Assembly (NCBI RefSeq): GCF_002752675.1
Contig: NZ_CP024608.1
Coordinates: 1,054,001 to 1,118,000, forward strand
Direction of reading: 5' to 3'
Length of the DNA: 64,000 nt
Source of the DNA: Massilia violaceinigra
GTDB taxonomy: Bacteria > Pseudomonadota > Gammaproteobacteria > Burkholderiales > Burkholderiaceae_D
Below are positions 25,608 through 35,473 of this stretch, piece by piece. The translations under genes were made by a program, and so were the position numbers. The notes under the pieces are model-generated. The model did no database searches, was not told the origin of the DNA, and saw nothing but the letters and a program-made list of their open reading frames with translations. The first letter of the stretch is position 1. The number at the start of each line of letters is the position of its first letter.

Positions 25608-26576
25608 TTGCCATTTCTTGCTAATTCACTACATTTGGTTGAGCTTGTCGTTCTTCTGGCGCGCTATATGGAAGAAGGCGTAAAACTGGTTCCCAAGGTC
25701 TATTTGACCGATGACATGACGCTGTTGAGTGCGATGCTCCCAGGCGGCGAACGCATGAAGATCGGAACGACTACCAGAGACGTCGACGGACTCAAAACCG
25801 CAATAAAAAAATGTGCCCCGCTTGCTGCGGGGGGGGGGATGATTTACATCGAGGATCGGGCGGAGACGATCGACTACGGTGTTTTCAAGGATTCCGGAAA
25901 TCCCATTGCGGTACTGGTTGATCAGATTTTGATGATCGAAAATAATTCATTCTCGGTTGTAAAGGTTTTTCAAGTTGCCGATGATTGTGTGGAAATTCGT
26001 TCGAATCAGGGCGCTTTTCATTATGTGTTCCTGAATCATCGCAAGGAAGACGCAGCGCCGCCCTTACAATTTCTCGACAAGCTGGTCCTGGCGATCGTGG
26101 CCGAGACGGAGGCCGACGTTCGTGAGGCGGCGCATGGCTATCTCACCCGCTTGTTGTTCGAAACCCTGCGAAAATCCCACGGCTGCATAATCGCCGTCAC
26201 GGACCTTGCGGAGCCTCCTCGTTTCCTTGCTGAAGACGGCGTAATTTTCGACCAAGCAATCGACTTCCCCGCATTAATCAACGAATTCAAAAAAGATCCT
26301 GCTCAACAGTCAAGACTCGAAAGCAAAGGCTATTTGCTTCAGGGGATGCTTAATTCCGACGGAATCATTCTGTTCGACAGCAGGGGACGTTTGCTTGGCT
26401 ATAATTGTTTTGTGAAGCTCGAGCCGGAGGCGGCAGCCGCTGCGAGGGTTGTTCAAGGAGGGGCGCGTAGACGCGCTTTTCGCAGTCTCAGTGGAAAAGT
26501 TGGAAATGGCCTGCGTGCAGCGTTCATGCAATCGCAAGACGGCTGGTCCGAATTTAAGGGGAGCGAACATGGATAA
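25608..26576 (+). CDS. Divergent diadenylate-cyclase (DisA_N/DAC)-like protein with N-terminal sensor region
   Basis: A 322-residue protein in a low-GC patch. The C-terminal ~75 residues match the DAC fold by motif order. 'SDGIILFDSRGRLLGY' (Asp ~251) stands where DAC enzymes have DGA, and 'GGARRRAF' (Arg 287-289) stands where they have RHR. The final 'AAFMQSQDGWSEF' resembles the last DAC strand. The first ~200 residues look like a separate domain, possibly the DACNV-type sensor described with DAC proteins. DGA to DGI and RHR to RRR changes leave catalysis open: it may make a cyclic dinucleotide, use another substrate, or only bind ligand. Start uncertain: TTG 25608 is the furthest upstream; ATG 25668 would shorten it by 20. 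A run of ten G is at 25829-25838. Confidence 0.65.
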   Translation: MPFLANSLHLVELVVLLARYMEEGVKLVPKVYLTDDMTLLSAMLPGGERMKIGTTTRDVDGLKTAIKKCAPLAAGGGMIYIEDRAETIDYGVFKDSGNPIAVLVDQILMIENNSFSVVKVFQVADDCVEIRSNQGAFHYVFLNHRKEDAAPPLQFLDKLVLAIVAETEADVREAAHGYLTRLLFETLRKSHGCIIAVTDLAEPPRFLAEDGVIFDQAIDFPALINEFKKDPAQQSRLESKGYLLQGMLNSDGIILFDSRGRLLGYNCFVKLEPEAAAAARVVQGGARRRAFRSLSGKVGNGLRAAFMQSQDGWSEFKGSEHG

Positions 26577-27888
26577 TATGACGGTTTGGCAGCAAGAGAA
26601 TGGAGCGCTTCCCGCGGAGGCGAAATCGCCAGTACAAATTTCGGATTACGCGTTGCAGTTGAGTAAGAAGGATAAGGCTCAACTGGTGGCGGCGTTCGAA
26701 TCCCAGCACTACGAAATGGCGGTCAGTTATCTGTGGGGGAAAACCATCACCGCCTTGAAGAAAGAGCTTGCGACCGTTGGCATCCGTCTTCTGGGAGAAA
26801 TGCTTGGAAAACTGGGCGTTGATGAAGACGACGATGTGGATGACATCCTGACTGTCAAGGATACGATACGCCTGGCGGAAGAATTGGGAATTGTGTCCCC
26901 CACTGATGGACTTCGGCTCAGGCATACCTACGAGCTGATAACGCATTTTTCTCAGATGGATTCTTTGGAAAGCGATGCCGAGGACATCGATGAATCGGAA
27001 GCGATATCTTCGCTAAAAGCCTGTGTGAAAGGCGTGCTGGGGCGTCCTAAAATAGAAGTTGCAAAGAAATTTGTGGATTTCCGCGAGGCTTTGGAAGGCG
27101 CGACCCTGGTCGACGACGATCCGCGGGTGGTCATGCTAAAGAGTTCTCCCTATTTTTTCTATAAGCTCACCATCAGTGTGCTTATGAGCGCGGCGAAGAA
27201 AAATGCGGGGGCAAATTTGGAGCATGCCCTTGCAAATATCAACGTGGTGGTGCCGGCTATCTGGCCCAGCCTGCGCGATACCGAAAAATGGCAAATCGGA
27301 CATACATACGCTGAAGCTTATGCCGACGGAAAAACCACGGTCGTGAGCGGTTTGAAAAGTGCCCTTTTGAAGGTGAAAGGTTTCGATTTCGTCCCTGAAA
27401 ATCTTCGAAGCGATGCGTTTGTAAAAGCAGCCGAGGCAATCATCAAGGCCCACGAAGGACTCAATAATTTCTATAACGAAGCGTCGCCCGTAAAAAATCT
27501 GGCGAAGCTGGGCACGACCATTCCAACGCCTGCGCTACCCGCTTGCATTAGTGCTTTGCTTTGCGTTGTATTGGGGAACTCGTACGGCGTTGCCTGGTCT
27601 GCCGAGGAGGAGGCGTCCCAGATGCTTGACCGCATGAGCCAGGAGCGTTGGTCCTATTATCTGAATAATGTTTTCCCGGGCGATATCCGGGTGATGAGCA
27701 AATTGACATCTAGCAAACCGTTGGAACGTTGGATAGATTTTGCCGAGCAGCATGGTTTTCAGGATGTAGAGTTGAAAAATGCCACGCTCAATCAGCTCAT
27801 ACGAGCGTCGTCCGAGAAGGACTTGGGCAAAACAGAGCGGATGGCAGTTCGATTGCTGAACGAATACTACGGTCGAACTCAGGCTTGA
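26569..27888 (+). CDS. Unknown helical partner protein of the DAC-like gene
   Basis: A 439-residue soluble protein that I do not recognise. It is predicted mostly helical, with an acidic segment 'VDEDDDVDDIL' (~85) and a second acidic run near 140 ('DSLESDAEDIDESEAI'). The region 'YEMAVSYLWGKTITALKKEL' followed by a conserved-looking 'RLRHTYELITHF' is reminiscent of HEPN or abortive-infection-type helical domains, but this is only a visual impression. Its ATG overlaps the upstream gene by 8 bp, with AAGGGGAG just before it, so the two are one unit. Like its partner it is much less GC-rich than the neighbours. Candidate effector or receptor for the partner's nucleotide. Confidence 0.55.
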   Translation: MDNMTVWQQENGALPAEAKSPVQISDYALQLSKKDKAQLVAAFESQHYEMAVSYLWGKTITALKKELATVGIRLLGEMLGKLGVDEDDDVDDILTVKDTIRLAEELGIVSPTDGLRLRHTYELITHFSQMDSLESDAEDIDESEAISSLKACVKGVLGRPKIEVAKKFVDFREALEGATLVDDDPRVVMLKSSPYFFYKLTISVLMSAAKKNAGANLEHALANINVVVPAIWPSLRDTEKWQIGHTYAEAYADGKTTVVSGLKSALLKVKGFDFVPENLRSDAFVKAAEAIIKAHEGLNNFYNEASPVKNLAKLGTTIPTPALPACISALLCVVLGNSYGVAWSAEEEASQMLDRMSQERWSYYLNNVFPGDIRVMSKLTSSKPLERWIDFAEQHGFQDVELKNATLNQLIRASSEKDLGKTERMAVRLLNEYYGRTQA

Positions 27889-27977
27889 AACGCCATGGCG
27901 CATCCGGGTTCCGCTCGATTCCGCCGACGCTTGGTTCCGCTTCTTCCTTCGCACTGGCTGCGTAAGCGAGTGCTTGC

Positions 27978-29048
27978 CTATGCGGCAAGCGCCTGCGGCG
28001 ACACGCCGGCCGACTGCATCGCGCCGGCGCGCGCGTAGATTGCGGCGGCCACCGGCGAATTCAGTTTGAGCACCAGGCGGCGCCGGTCCGCAGTCGCCAG
28101 GCGCTCATTCATCTGGTCGAAAATGTCCAGCGGCCCCAGTTCCTGCGCCTTGAGCTGAACGCCCAGCGCATCGACCGCCGGATACTCCGCCAGCTTGGCG
28201 AGGACGTCGTCCACATTCATGCCCGCGTGGATGACGATCAGCTGCGGCTCCAGGCGCGCCCAGGTTTCAACCGTCAGCTTGAGCTTGCGCTTGGTGTTAT
28301 CGAGCAGCGCGACCTGCACGGCTTCGGTCCAGGCGACGTGGTTCATTTCCAGCGCATGTTCGAGCTGCTGTCCGTGCAAGCTGTCGGCGGCGCCCTGGGC
28401 GGCTGCGTGCGATTTGATCTGGGGCAGGGTCGGGGCGGCGGCCAGCTGATGGTCCATGCGCGCCGCATGCACTCGTTCAAACAGCACGATCAGGTTGTTC
28501 ACGTCGAGGGCGCGCCCTTCCGGCGTGGAGGCAAACGCCGCGACCGCCGAACGCCATGACGCCTTATTATTCGGTTCCACCGTCAGCGTGGGAAGGCGCA
28601 GCGCGCGCGCGCCAGGAGCGCCGCTCAGCACCCCCACGGTGCCGCTGGATGACAATTTGAGGAATTCGACGAACGGACGCATGCCGCGCTGCAGGCCCAC
28701 CAGGCCGACGATCTTGTTGTCGGGGTGCTGGCCGATGATGTACACGCGCTGGTCTTCGTCGGACGCGAAGGTGCCGAGCAGTTTCATGCGGTGGTTGGTC
28801 ATCCCCGACCACAGTTTTTTCATCTCGGCGTAGGCATCGGCGTCTTCCTCGCCGATATATTCACGTCCCAGGGGCTGCACGCGCAGGCGTACGCGCGCGG
28901 TTTGCTCGACCAGATAGGGAGCGTACAGCTTGAAATCGCCCGCCAGCCTGCTGAATTGATTGCGCTGATAGTAATAGAAGCCGGCTGCCACGGCGCCGGC
29001 CACGATCGCGATCACGGCAAGGATCATCAGAAAAGTCGACATGCTCAT
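27978..29048 (-). CDS. Membrane-anchored hypothetical protein
   Basis: A 356-residue protein with one N-terminal membrane segment ('FLMILAVIAIVAGAVAAGFYYY', abridged: residues ~5-27) and no lipobox, so the body is probably cytoplasmic or periplasmic and tethered. No domain was recognised; the body is mixed alpha/beta with a helix-rich middle. It starts with 'MSMSTF', and either ATG is possible (29048 or 29042). It is followed leftward by the low-GC cassette's end (90 bp) and preceded by glpR (78 bp), on the same strand as glpR, with no sign of a glycerol role. Confidence 0.65.
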   Translation of the reverse strand: MSMSTFLMILAVIAIVAGAVAAGFYYYQRNQFSRLAGDFKLYAPYLVEQTARVRLRVQPLGREYIGEEDADAYAEMKKLWSGMTNHRMKLLGTFASDEDQRVYIIGQHPDNKIVGLVGLQRGMRPFVEFLKLSSSGTVGVLSGAPGARALRLPTLTVEPNNKASWRSAVAAFASTPEGRALDVNNLIVLFERVHAARMDHQLAAAPTLPQIKSHAAAQGAADSLHGQQLEHALEMNHVAWTEAVQVALLDNTKRKLKLTVETWARLEPQLIVIHAGMNVDDVLAKLAEYPAVDALGVQLKAQELGPLDIFDQMNERLATADRRRLVLKLNSPVAAAIYARAGAMQSAGVSPQALAA

Positions 29049-29125
29049 TCGCTAACAAAATAGGGGGGCTTAGGGTAACACCAATCATCCCCCAAAAACC
29101 GCCCGCGGCCCAGCGTTGAAGCTCG

Positions 29126-29887
29126 TTATTGCGCAATTACAACATTCACCTTGGCCTCGCGCAGCACCCTGGCCAGCGCTTCGGGCGGTTTGGCGTCGGT
29201 GAACAGCACGTCGATCTGCGAGGCGTGGGCCATGCGCATCAGCGCCTGGCGTCCGAATTTGTCGTGATCGGCCACCAGCCACACCGCGCGCGACTGCTCG
29301 ATGATCGCCTGCGCCACCTTGACCTCGCGCGGGTCGAAGTCGCGCAGGGTGCCATCGGGCTCGATGCTCGAAATGCCGATGATGCCGATATCGACCTTGA
29401 ACTGGCGGATGAAATCGATGGTGGTTTCGCCCACGATGCCGCGGTCGCGACCGCGCACCACGCCGCCGGCCAGGATCACTTCGCACCCGGGGCTGTCGCA
29501 CAGGATGGTCGCCACATTGAGGTTGTTGGTCACCACATGCAGTCCCTGGTGGTGCACAAGCGCGCGCGCCACTTCTTCGGTGGTGGTGCCGATATTGATC
29601 AACAGCGAACAGTGCGACGGCACCTGCGCCGCCACCGCGCTGGCGATGCGGCGCTTGGCGTCCACGTTGAGCACCTGGCGGTCGCTGTAGTCGATGTTCT
29701 GCACCGAGGACGGCAGGCCCACGCCGCCGTGGTAGCGCGCCAGCAGGCCCGCTTCTTCCATCAGCTTGACGTCGCGCCGCACGGTTTGCGGCGTCACTTC
29801 AAGCTGCTGCGCGAGTGCCTCCAGCGACACCGTTACCTGCTGGCGCACTGCGTCGAGAATGCGCCGCTGGCGTGGGTTGAGCGTCAT
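29126..29887 (-). CDS. glpR: Glycerol-3-phosphate regulon repressor (DeoR family)
   Basis: A 253-residue DeoR-type repressor. The N-terminal helix-turn-helix 'VSLEALAQQLEVTPQTVRRD' binds DNA, and the C-terminal sugar-phosphate sensor domain has 'INIGTTTEEVARAL' and 'GIIGISSIEPDGTLRDFDPR'. GlpR releases DNA when it binds glycerol-3-phosphate. It diverges from glpD, with an AT-rich repeat array in the 146 bp between them, so it most likely represses glpD and the ABC transporter genes, and perhaps itself. Confidence 0.93.
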   Translation of the reverse strand: MTLNPRQRRILDAVRQQVTVSLEALAQQLEVTPQTVRRDVKLMEEAGLLARYHGGVGLPSSVQNIDYSDRQVLNVDAKRRIASAVAAQVPSHCSLLINIGTTTEEVARALVHHQGLHVVTNNLNVATILCDSPGCEVILAGGVVRGRDRGIVGETTIDFIRQFKVDIGIIGISSIEPDGTLRDFDPREVKVAQAIIEQSRAVWLVADHDKFGRQALMRMAHASQIDVLFTDAKPPEALARVLREAKVNVVIAQ

Positions 29888-29921
29888 CGTGGGGCTCCTG
29901 TTAAAGCGCCAAATTTATCAC

Positions 29922-29990
29922 AAACGAAATAAAACGAAAACAAACAGATAAATTTTTGTTTCATTTTTTTCGTTTTTGTCTTATTGTTCA
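29922..29990. promoter_or_regulatory. Predicted GlpR operator array in the glpR-glpD spacer
   Basis: Two ACGAAA units at 29924-29929 and 29934-29939 are mirrored by TTTCAT at 29960-29965 and TTTCGT at 29968-29973. The whole stretch is strikingly AT-rich. DeoR-family sites usually contain TTCG half-sites, so this is a credible cluster of operators. Confidence 0.65.
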
Positions 29991-30033
29991 TCTTTGTAGT
30001 GTACCCAGATTCCCCTTTTGAAGCGAGAGTGGC

Positions 30034-31560
30034 ATGGACAAGGCGGGCAGTATCGCGTGTGATTTATTAGTGGTCGGCGGCGGCGTCAATGGCGCCGGCA
30101 TCGCGCGTGACGCGGCGGGGCGCGGCATGTCCGTGGTTCTGTGCGAAAAGGACGATCTGGCTTCGCACACCTCGTCGGCGGCCACCAAGCTGATTCACGG
30201 CGGCTTGCGCTATCTGGAACAGTACGAATTCGGCCTGGTGCGCAAGGCGCTGATCGAGCGTGAAGTGCTGCTGCGCGCCGCTCCGCACATCATGTGGCCG
30301 ATGCGCTTCGTCACCCCGGTCGACAAGGGCCAGCGCCCGGCCTGGATGATCCGCGCCGGCCTGTTCCTGTACGATCACCTGGCCCGGCGCGAGCTGCTGC
30401 CGGGCTCCGAAGGCATCGACCTGCGCCGCCATGCGGCCGGCGCGCCGCTCAAATCCACCTTTACGCGCGGCTTTGTGTATTCCGACGGCTGGGTCGACGA
30501 TGCGCGCCTGGTGGTACTGAACGCAATCGACGCCGCCGCCAAGGGTGCGTGCGTGTTCACGCGCACCGCCTGCGAGTCGGCACGGCGCGAGGGCGAGCGC
30601 TGGGAAGCGCAACTGCGCCGCGCCGACGGGCAAGCCATCGACGTGAGCGCGCGCTGCATCGTCAACGCCGCGGGGCCATGGGCGTCGCGCTTCCTGCAGG
30701 GGACCAACCCGGGTCCGGCCGACAAATCGGTGCGCCTGATCAAAGGCAGCCATATCGTGGTGCGGCGCCTGTTCGAGCATCCCTACGCCTACATCTTCCA
30801 GCATCCGGACGGGCGCGTGGTGTTTGCCATTCCGTACGAGCAGGACTTCACCCTGATCGGCACCACCGACCTCGAATACCACGGCGACGCCGGCAAGGTC
30901 GAAATCGACCAGGCCGAAATCGACTACCTGTGCGCACTGTCGAGCCGCTACTTCACCAAGCCGATCACGCCGGCCGACGTGGTGTGGAGCTATTCCGGCG
31001 TGCGTCCTTTGCTCGACGACGAGTCCAGCGACGCGTCCGACGTCACGCGCGACTACACCTTCGAGCTCGATACGCAGGGCGCGCCGATGCTGTCCATTTT
31101 CGGCGGCAAGATCACCACCTTTCGCAAACTGGCCGAGCAAGCCGTCGACCTGATCGCGCCGGTGCTGGGGAACACGCACGGCGCCTGGACGGTCAACGCC
31201 TGCCTGCCCGGGGGCGACGTGCACGGGCCGCTGCCGGACAACCGCAGCGTGCTCGAATTCGACGGTTTTGTGGCGAACCTGCAGAAGCAGTACGCGTGGC
31301 TGCCGGCCGCGCTCGTGGCACGCTACGCGCGCGCTTACGGCACCCGCATTCACCTGATCATCGAGCAGCGCACCAGCATCGGCGCCATGGGCGCCGAGAT
31401 CGTACCCGGCCTGTACGAAGCGGAAGCGGCTTACTGGATCGATCATGAATGGGCCACCACGGCGACCGACATGCTGTGGCGCCGTTCCAAACTAGGCTTG
31501 CATTTGCCAGCCGATGCGGGCATTGCAGTCGATGCCTGGATCACAGAATTTCGCAAGTAG
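30034..31560 (+). CDS. glpD: Aerobic glycerol-3-phosphate dehydrogenase
   Basis: The 508-residue membrane-peripheral flavoprotein oxidises glycerol-3-phosphate to dihydroxyacetone phosphate and reduces quinone. The FAD-binding motif 'VVGGGVNGAGIARDAAGRG' is at residues 13-31, followed by the family's 'SAATKLIHGGLRYLEQYEF'. 'YSGVRPLLDDESSDASDVTR' and 'LSIFGGKITTFRKLAEQAVD' are further GlpD signatures. It is first gene of the rightward glycerol operon and lies next to the operator array. The transporter ATPase gene starts 58 bp downstream. Confidence 0.97.
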   Translation: MDKAGSIACDLLVVGGGVNGAGIARDAAGRGMSVVLCEKDDLASHTSSAATKLIHGGLRYLEQYEFGLVRKALIEREVLLRAAPHIMWPMRFVTPVDKGQRPAWMIRAGLFLYDHLARRELLPGSEGIDLRRHAAGAPLKSTFTRGFVYSDGWVDDARLVVLNAIDAAAKGACVFTRTACESARREGERWEAQLRRADGQAIDVSARCIVNAAGPWASRFLQGTNPGPADKSVRLIKGSHIVVRRLFEHPYAYIFQHPDGRVVFAIPYEQDFTLIGTTDLEYHGDAGKVEIDQAEIDYLCALSSRYFTKPITPADVVWSYSGVRPLLDDESSDASDVTRDYTFELDTQGAPMLSIFGGKITTFRKLAEQAVDLIAPVLGNTHGAWTVNACLPGGDVHGPLPDNRSVLEFDGFVANLQKQYAWLPAALVARYARAYGTRIHLIIEQRTSIGAMGAEIVPGLYEAEAAYWIDHEWATTATDMLWRRSKLGLHLPADAGIAVDAWITEFRK

Positions 31561-31618
31561 AAAAAGCAAATCCCGCCACAGGGATGCAGCAGTAAGACAG
31601 GAAAAAACAGGAGACATG

Positions 31619-32719
31619 ATGCAGCTGGCATTGGAAAACGTGAGCACGAAGTATGGGGCGCAGGATCACCTGTACCCGATGTCGCTCGAACTGGTACCCG
31701 GTACCATCAACGTCCTGCTGGGCACCACGCAGGCCGGCAAGACGTCGCTGATGCGGGTCATGGCGGGTCTCGACCGGCCCACGCACGGCAAGGTGATCGC
31801 CGGCGGCAAGGATGTGACAGGCCTGCCGGTACGCCAGCGCGACCTGGCGATGGTGTACCAGCAGTTCATCAATTATCCATCGTTCACGGTGTTCGACAAC
31901 ATCGCCTCGCCGCTGCGCATCAAGCGCGTGCCCGAGGCCGAGATTCGCACCCGCGTGGAACGCATGGCCGAACGCCTGCATATTTCGGCCCACCTGAACA
32001 AACTGCCGGCGCAGCTGTCCGGCGGCCAGCAGCAGCGCACCGCGCTGGCGCGCGCGCTGATCAAGGAGTCAGCCCTGCTGCTGCTCGACGAGCCGCTGGT
32101 GAACCTCGACTACAAGCTGCGCGAAGAACTGCGCAAGGAGCTGGCCGCCCTGTTTGCGGAAGGGAAGACCACCGTCGTCTACGCCACCACCGAGCCGCTC
32201 GAAGCCTTGCAGCTGGGCGGCCACACGGTGCTGCTGCACGAAGGGCGCCTGCTGCAGCATGGACCGACGCTCGACGTTTTCAACGCGCCCAATTCGGTGC
32301 AGAGCGCGCGCACCTTCAGCGACCCGCCGATCAACCTGATCCCGGCCACCGTCGGCGCCGATGGCATGGCTCGCGTGGCGCCGGATCTGGCGATTCCCCT
32401 GAATGACGCGCAGCGCCGCCAGGCCGCCCAGCATGGCGAGGTGGTGCTGGGCCTGCGTGCCCACAGCCTGCGCCTGGCGCCCCTGCACGCCGACGATTTT
32501 CCGCTCGCCGCCCAGGTCGAACTGGCCGAAATCAGCGGGTCCGAAACCTACGTCCACTTGCAGCGCGGTCCGATCGGGCTGGTGGCGCAGCTGACCGGGG
32601 TGCATAACCTCGACCTCGGCGTGCCGTGCACCGTGTACCTGCGTCCGGACGAATTGTTCATGTTCGCACCCGGCGGCGCCTTGCTGTTCGCGCCGCCGCA
32701 GACTCAAGACGGAGTGTAA
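31619..32719 (+). CDS. glpS: Glycerol ABC transporter ATPase GlpS (H-loop histidine absent)
   Basis: A 366-residue MalK-type ATPase. Walker A is unusual, 'GTTQAGKT' (35-42). The signature 'LSGGQQQR' (133-140) and Walker B 'LLLLDEP' are normal. The switch region reads 'VVYATTEPLEA', with Thr 191 where the catalytic H-loop His is expected, so this subunit's own site is probably poor at hydrolysis. It would pair with GlpT, which has the reverse defect. A TOBE-like regulatory region fills the C-terminus. AGGAG at 31609-31613 favours ATG 31619 over 31616. The gene order matches the glycerol importer glpSTPQUV known in Rhizobium leguminosarum. Confidence 0.9.
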   Translation: MQLALENVSTKYGAQDHLYPMSLELVPGTINVLLGTTQAGKTSLMRVMAGLDRPTHGKVIAGGKDVTGLPVRQRDLAMVYQQFINYPSFTVFDNIASPLRIKRVPEAEIRTRVERMAERLHISAHLNKLPAQLSGGQQQRTALARALIKESALLLLDEPLVNLDYKLREELRKELAALFAEGKTTVVYATTEPLEALQLGGHTVLLHEGRLLQHGPTLDVFNAPNSVQSARTFSDPPINLIPATVGADGMARVAPDLAIPLNDAQRRQAAQHGEVVLGLRAHSLRLAPLHADDFPLAAQVELAEISGSETYVHLQRGPIGLVAQLTGVHNLDLGVPCTVYLRPDELFMFAPGGALLFAPPQTQDGV

Positions 32720-32721
32720 GC

Positions 32722-33804
32722 ATGGCCCGCATCGAACTTCCCGACCTGGCGCATGCCTACAAACCTAATCCGCAGCGGCCCGAGGACTACGCCCTGCGCC
32801 CGATGAACCTGACCTGGGACGATGGCGGCGCCTATGCGCTGCTCGGCCCTTCCGGCTGCGGCAAGACCACGCTGCTGAACATCATCTCAGGCCTGGTGCG
32901 CCCCTCGCACGGACGCGTGATTTTCGACGGCAAGGACGTTACCGACCTGCCGCCGGAAGCGCGCAACATCGCGCAGGTGTTCCAGTTCCCGGTCATCTAC
33001 GACACCATGACGGTGTTCGACAACCTCGCTTTCCCGCTGCGTAACCGCGGCTGGAAAGAAGCCGAGGTACGCAAGCGGGTCGAACATATCGCCGCCATGC
33101 TGGAACTCTCAAGCGACTTGAAACACCGTGCCAGCGGCCTGGCGGTCGACGCCAAGCAAAAGATCTCGCTGGGCCGGGGCCTGGTGCGGCCGGACGTGGC
33201 GGCGGTGCTGTTCGACGAACCGCTGACCGTGATCGACCCGCACCTCAAGTGGCTGCTGCGCCGCAAGCTCAAGGAAATCCATCACGAACTCAAACTCTCG
33301 CTGATCTACGTCACCCACGACCAGGTCGAAGCGCTGACCTTCGCCGACAAGGTGGTCGTGATGACCCAGGGCGAAGTGGTGCAGACTGGCAGCGCGCAGG
33401 AGCTGTTCGAGGAACCGGCGCACACCTTCGTGGGCTACTTCATCGGCAACCCCGGCATGAACCTGCTGGCCTGCCCGGTGCGCGACGGCCGCGTTTACCC
33501 TGGCGCGGATGGTATCGCGCTGCCGCCAGCGGCGCAAGCCGCGCTGGCAGGCAGCGCCGGCATCACCATCGGCATCCGTCCGGAGTTCGTCGAGTGCGCC
33601 CCCGCGCAGGGCGTCGACACCGTGGCCGCCACGGTGGCCAGCGTGCGCAATATGGGCACGCACTTCATGGCCGAATTTACGGTAGGTGCGCATACCGTCA
33701 CCGCCAAGCTGCGCAGCGCTCCGGCGCGCGCCGGGCAGGCAGTGTGGCTGCGCTTTCCGCCTGAGCGCACTCTTTACTACGTCAACGACAAGCGGGTGGC
33801 CTGA
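32722..33804 (+). CDS. glpT: Glycerol ABC transporter ATPase GlpT (degenerate signature motif)
   Basis: A 360-residue ATPase with canonical Walker A 'GPSGCGKT' (42-49), Q loop 'VFQFPV', Walker B 'AVLFDEP' (Glu 166) and H-loop 'IYVTHDQVEA' (His 199). The LSGGQ signature is replaced by 'ASGLAVDAKQK' (137-147). With GlpS it should form a heterodimer having one complete and one degenerate ATP site. This GlpT is the ATPase of the ABC system, not the GlpT antiporter of E. coli. It starts 2 bp after glpS, with GGAG before it. Confidence 0.9.
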   Translation: MARIELPDLAHAYKPNPQRPEDYALRPMNLTWDDGGAYALLGPSGCGKTTLLNIISGLVRPSHGRVIFDGKDVTDLPPEARNIAQVFQFPVIYDTMTVFDNLAFPLRNRGWKEAEVRKRVEHIAAMLELSSDLKHRASGLAVDAKQKISLGRGLVRPDVAAVLFDEPLTVIDPHLKWLLRRKLKEIHHELKLSLIYVTHDQVEALTFADKVVVMTQGEVVQTGSAQELFEEPAHTFVGYFIGNPGMNLLACPVRDGRVYPGADGIALPPAAQAALAGSAGITIGIRPEFVECAPAQGVDTVAATVASVRNMGTHFMAEFTVGAHTVTAKLRSAPARAGQAVWLRFPPERTLYYVNDKRVA

Positions 33805-33805
33805 C

Positions 33806-34671
<866 letters not shown>

Positions 34672-34675
<4 letters not shown>

Positions 34676-35472
34676 AGCGCCTGTCCTCACCGCTGCTGGT
34701 GTTCTATCTGGTACTGGCGATGCTGCCGATCTACTGGATGTTGAACATGTCGTTCAAGACGAACGAAGAAATTACAGGCGCGCTCACGCTCTTCCCGCGC
34801 GAGTTCACGCTGGCGAACTACCGCACCATCTTCACCGATCCGTCGTGGTACAGCGGCTACATCAACTCGATGATCTACGTGATGATGAACATGGTGATGT
34901 CGGTATCGGTGGCGCTGCCGGCCGCGTATGCGTTCTCGCGCTACTCCTTCATCGGCGACAAGCACCTGTTTTTCTGGCTGCTGACCAACCGCATGACGCC
35001 ACCGGCGGTGTTCCTGCTGCCGTTCTTCCAGCTCTATTCGACGGTCGGCCTGATGGATACCCACCTGGCCGTGGCGCTGGTGCACATGCTGTTCAACGTG
35101 CCGCTGGCGGTGTGGATCCTGGAAGGCTTCATGTCCGGCATCCCCAAGGAGATCGACGAGACGGCGTACATCGACGGCTACAGCTTTCCGCGCTTCTTCT
35201 TCAAGATCTTCCTGCCGCTGATCAAATCGGGCGTGGGCGTGACCGCCTTCTTCTGCTTCATGTTCAGCTGGGTCGAACTGCTGCTGGCGCGCACACTGAC
35301 CTCGGTCGACGCCAAGCCGATCACCGCGATCATGACGCGCACGGTGTCGGCCGGCGGCATGGACTGGGGCGTGCTGGCCGCGGCGGGCGTGCTGACCATC
35401 GTGCCGGGCGCGCTGGTCATCTGGTTCGTGCGCAATCATATTGCCAAGGGTTTTGCGATGGGGAGGGTGTGA
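34672..35472 (+). CDS. glpQ: Glycerol ABC transporter permease GlpQ
   Basis: A 266-residue MalG-type permease with six membrane segments. The EAA loop is 'IPKEIDETAYIDGYSFPRFF', and the final segment ends 'PGALVIWFVRNHIAKGFAMG' as in sugar and polyol importers. It partners GlpP. The symbol follows the Rhizobium naming and should not be confused with glycerophosphodiester phosphodiesterase GlpQ of E. coli. Confidence 0.92.
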
Positions 35473-35473
35473 C

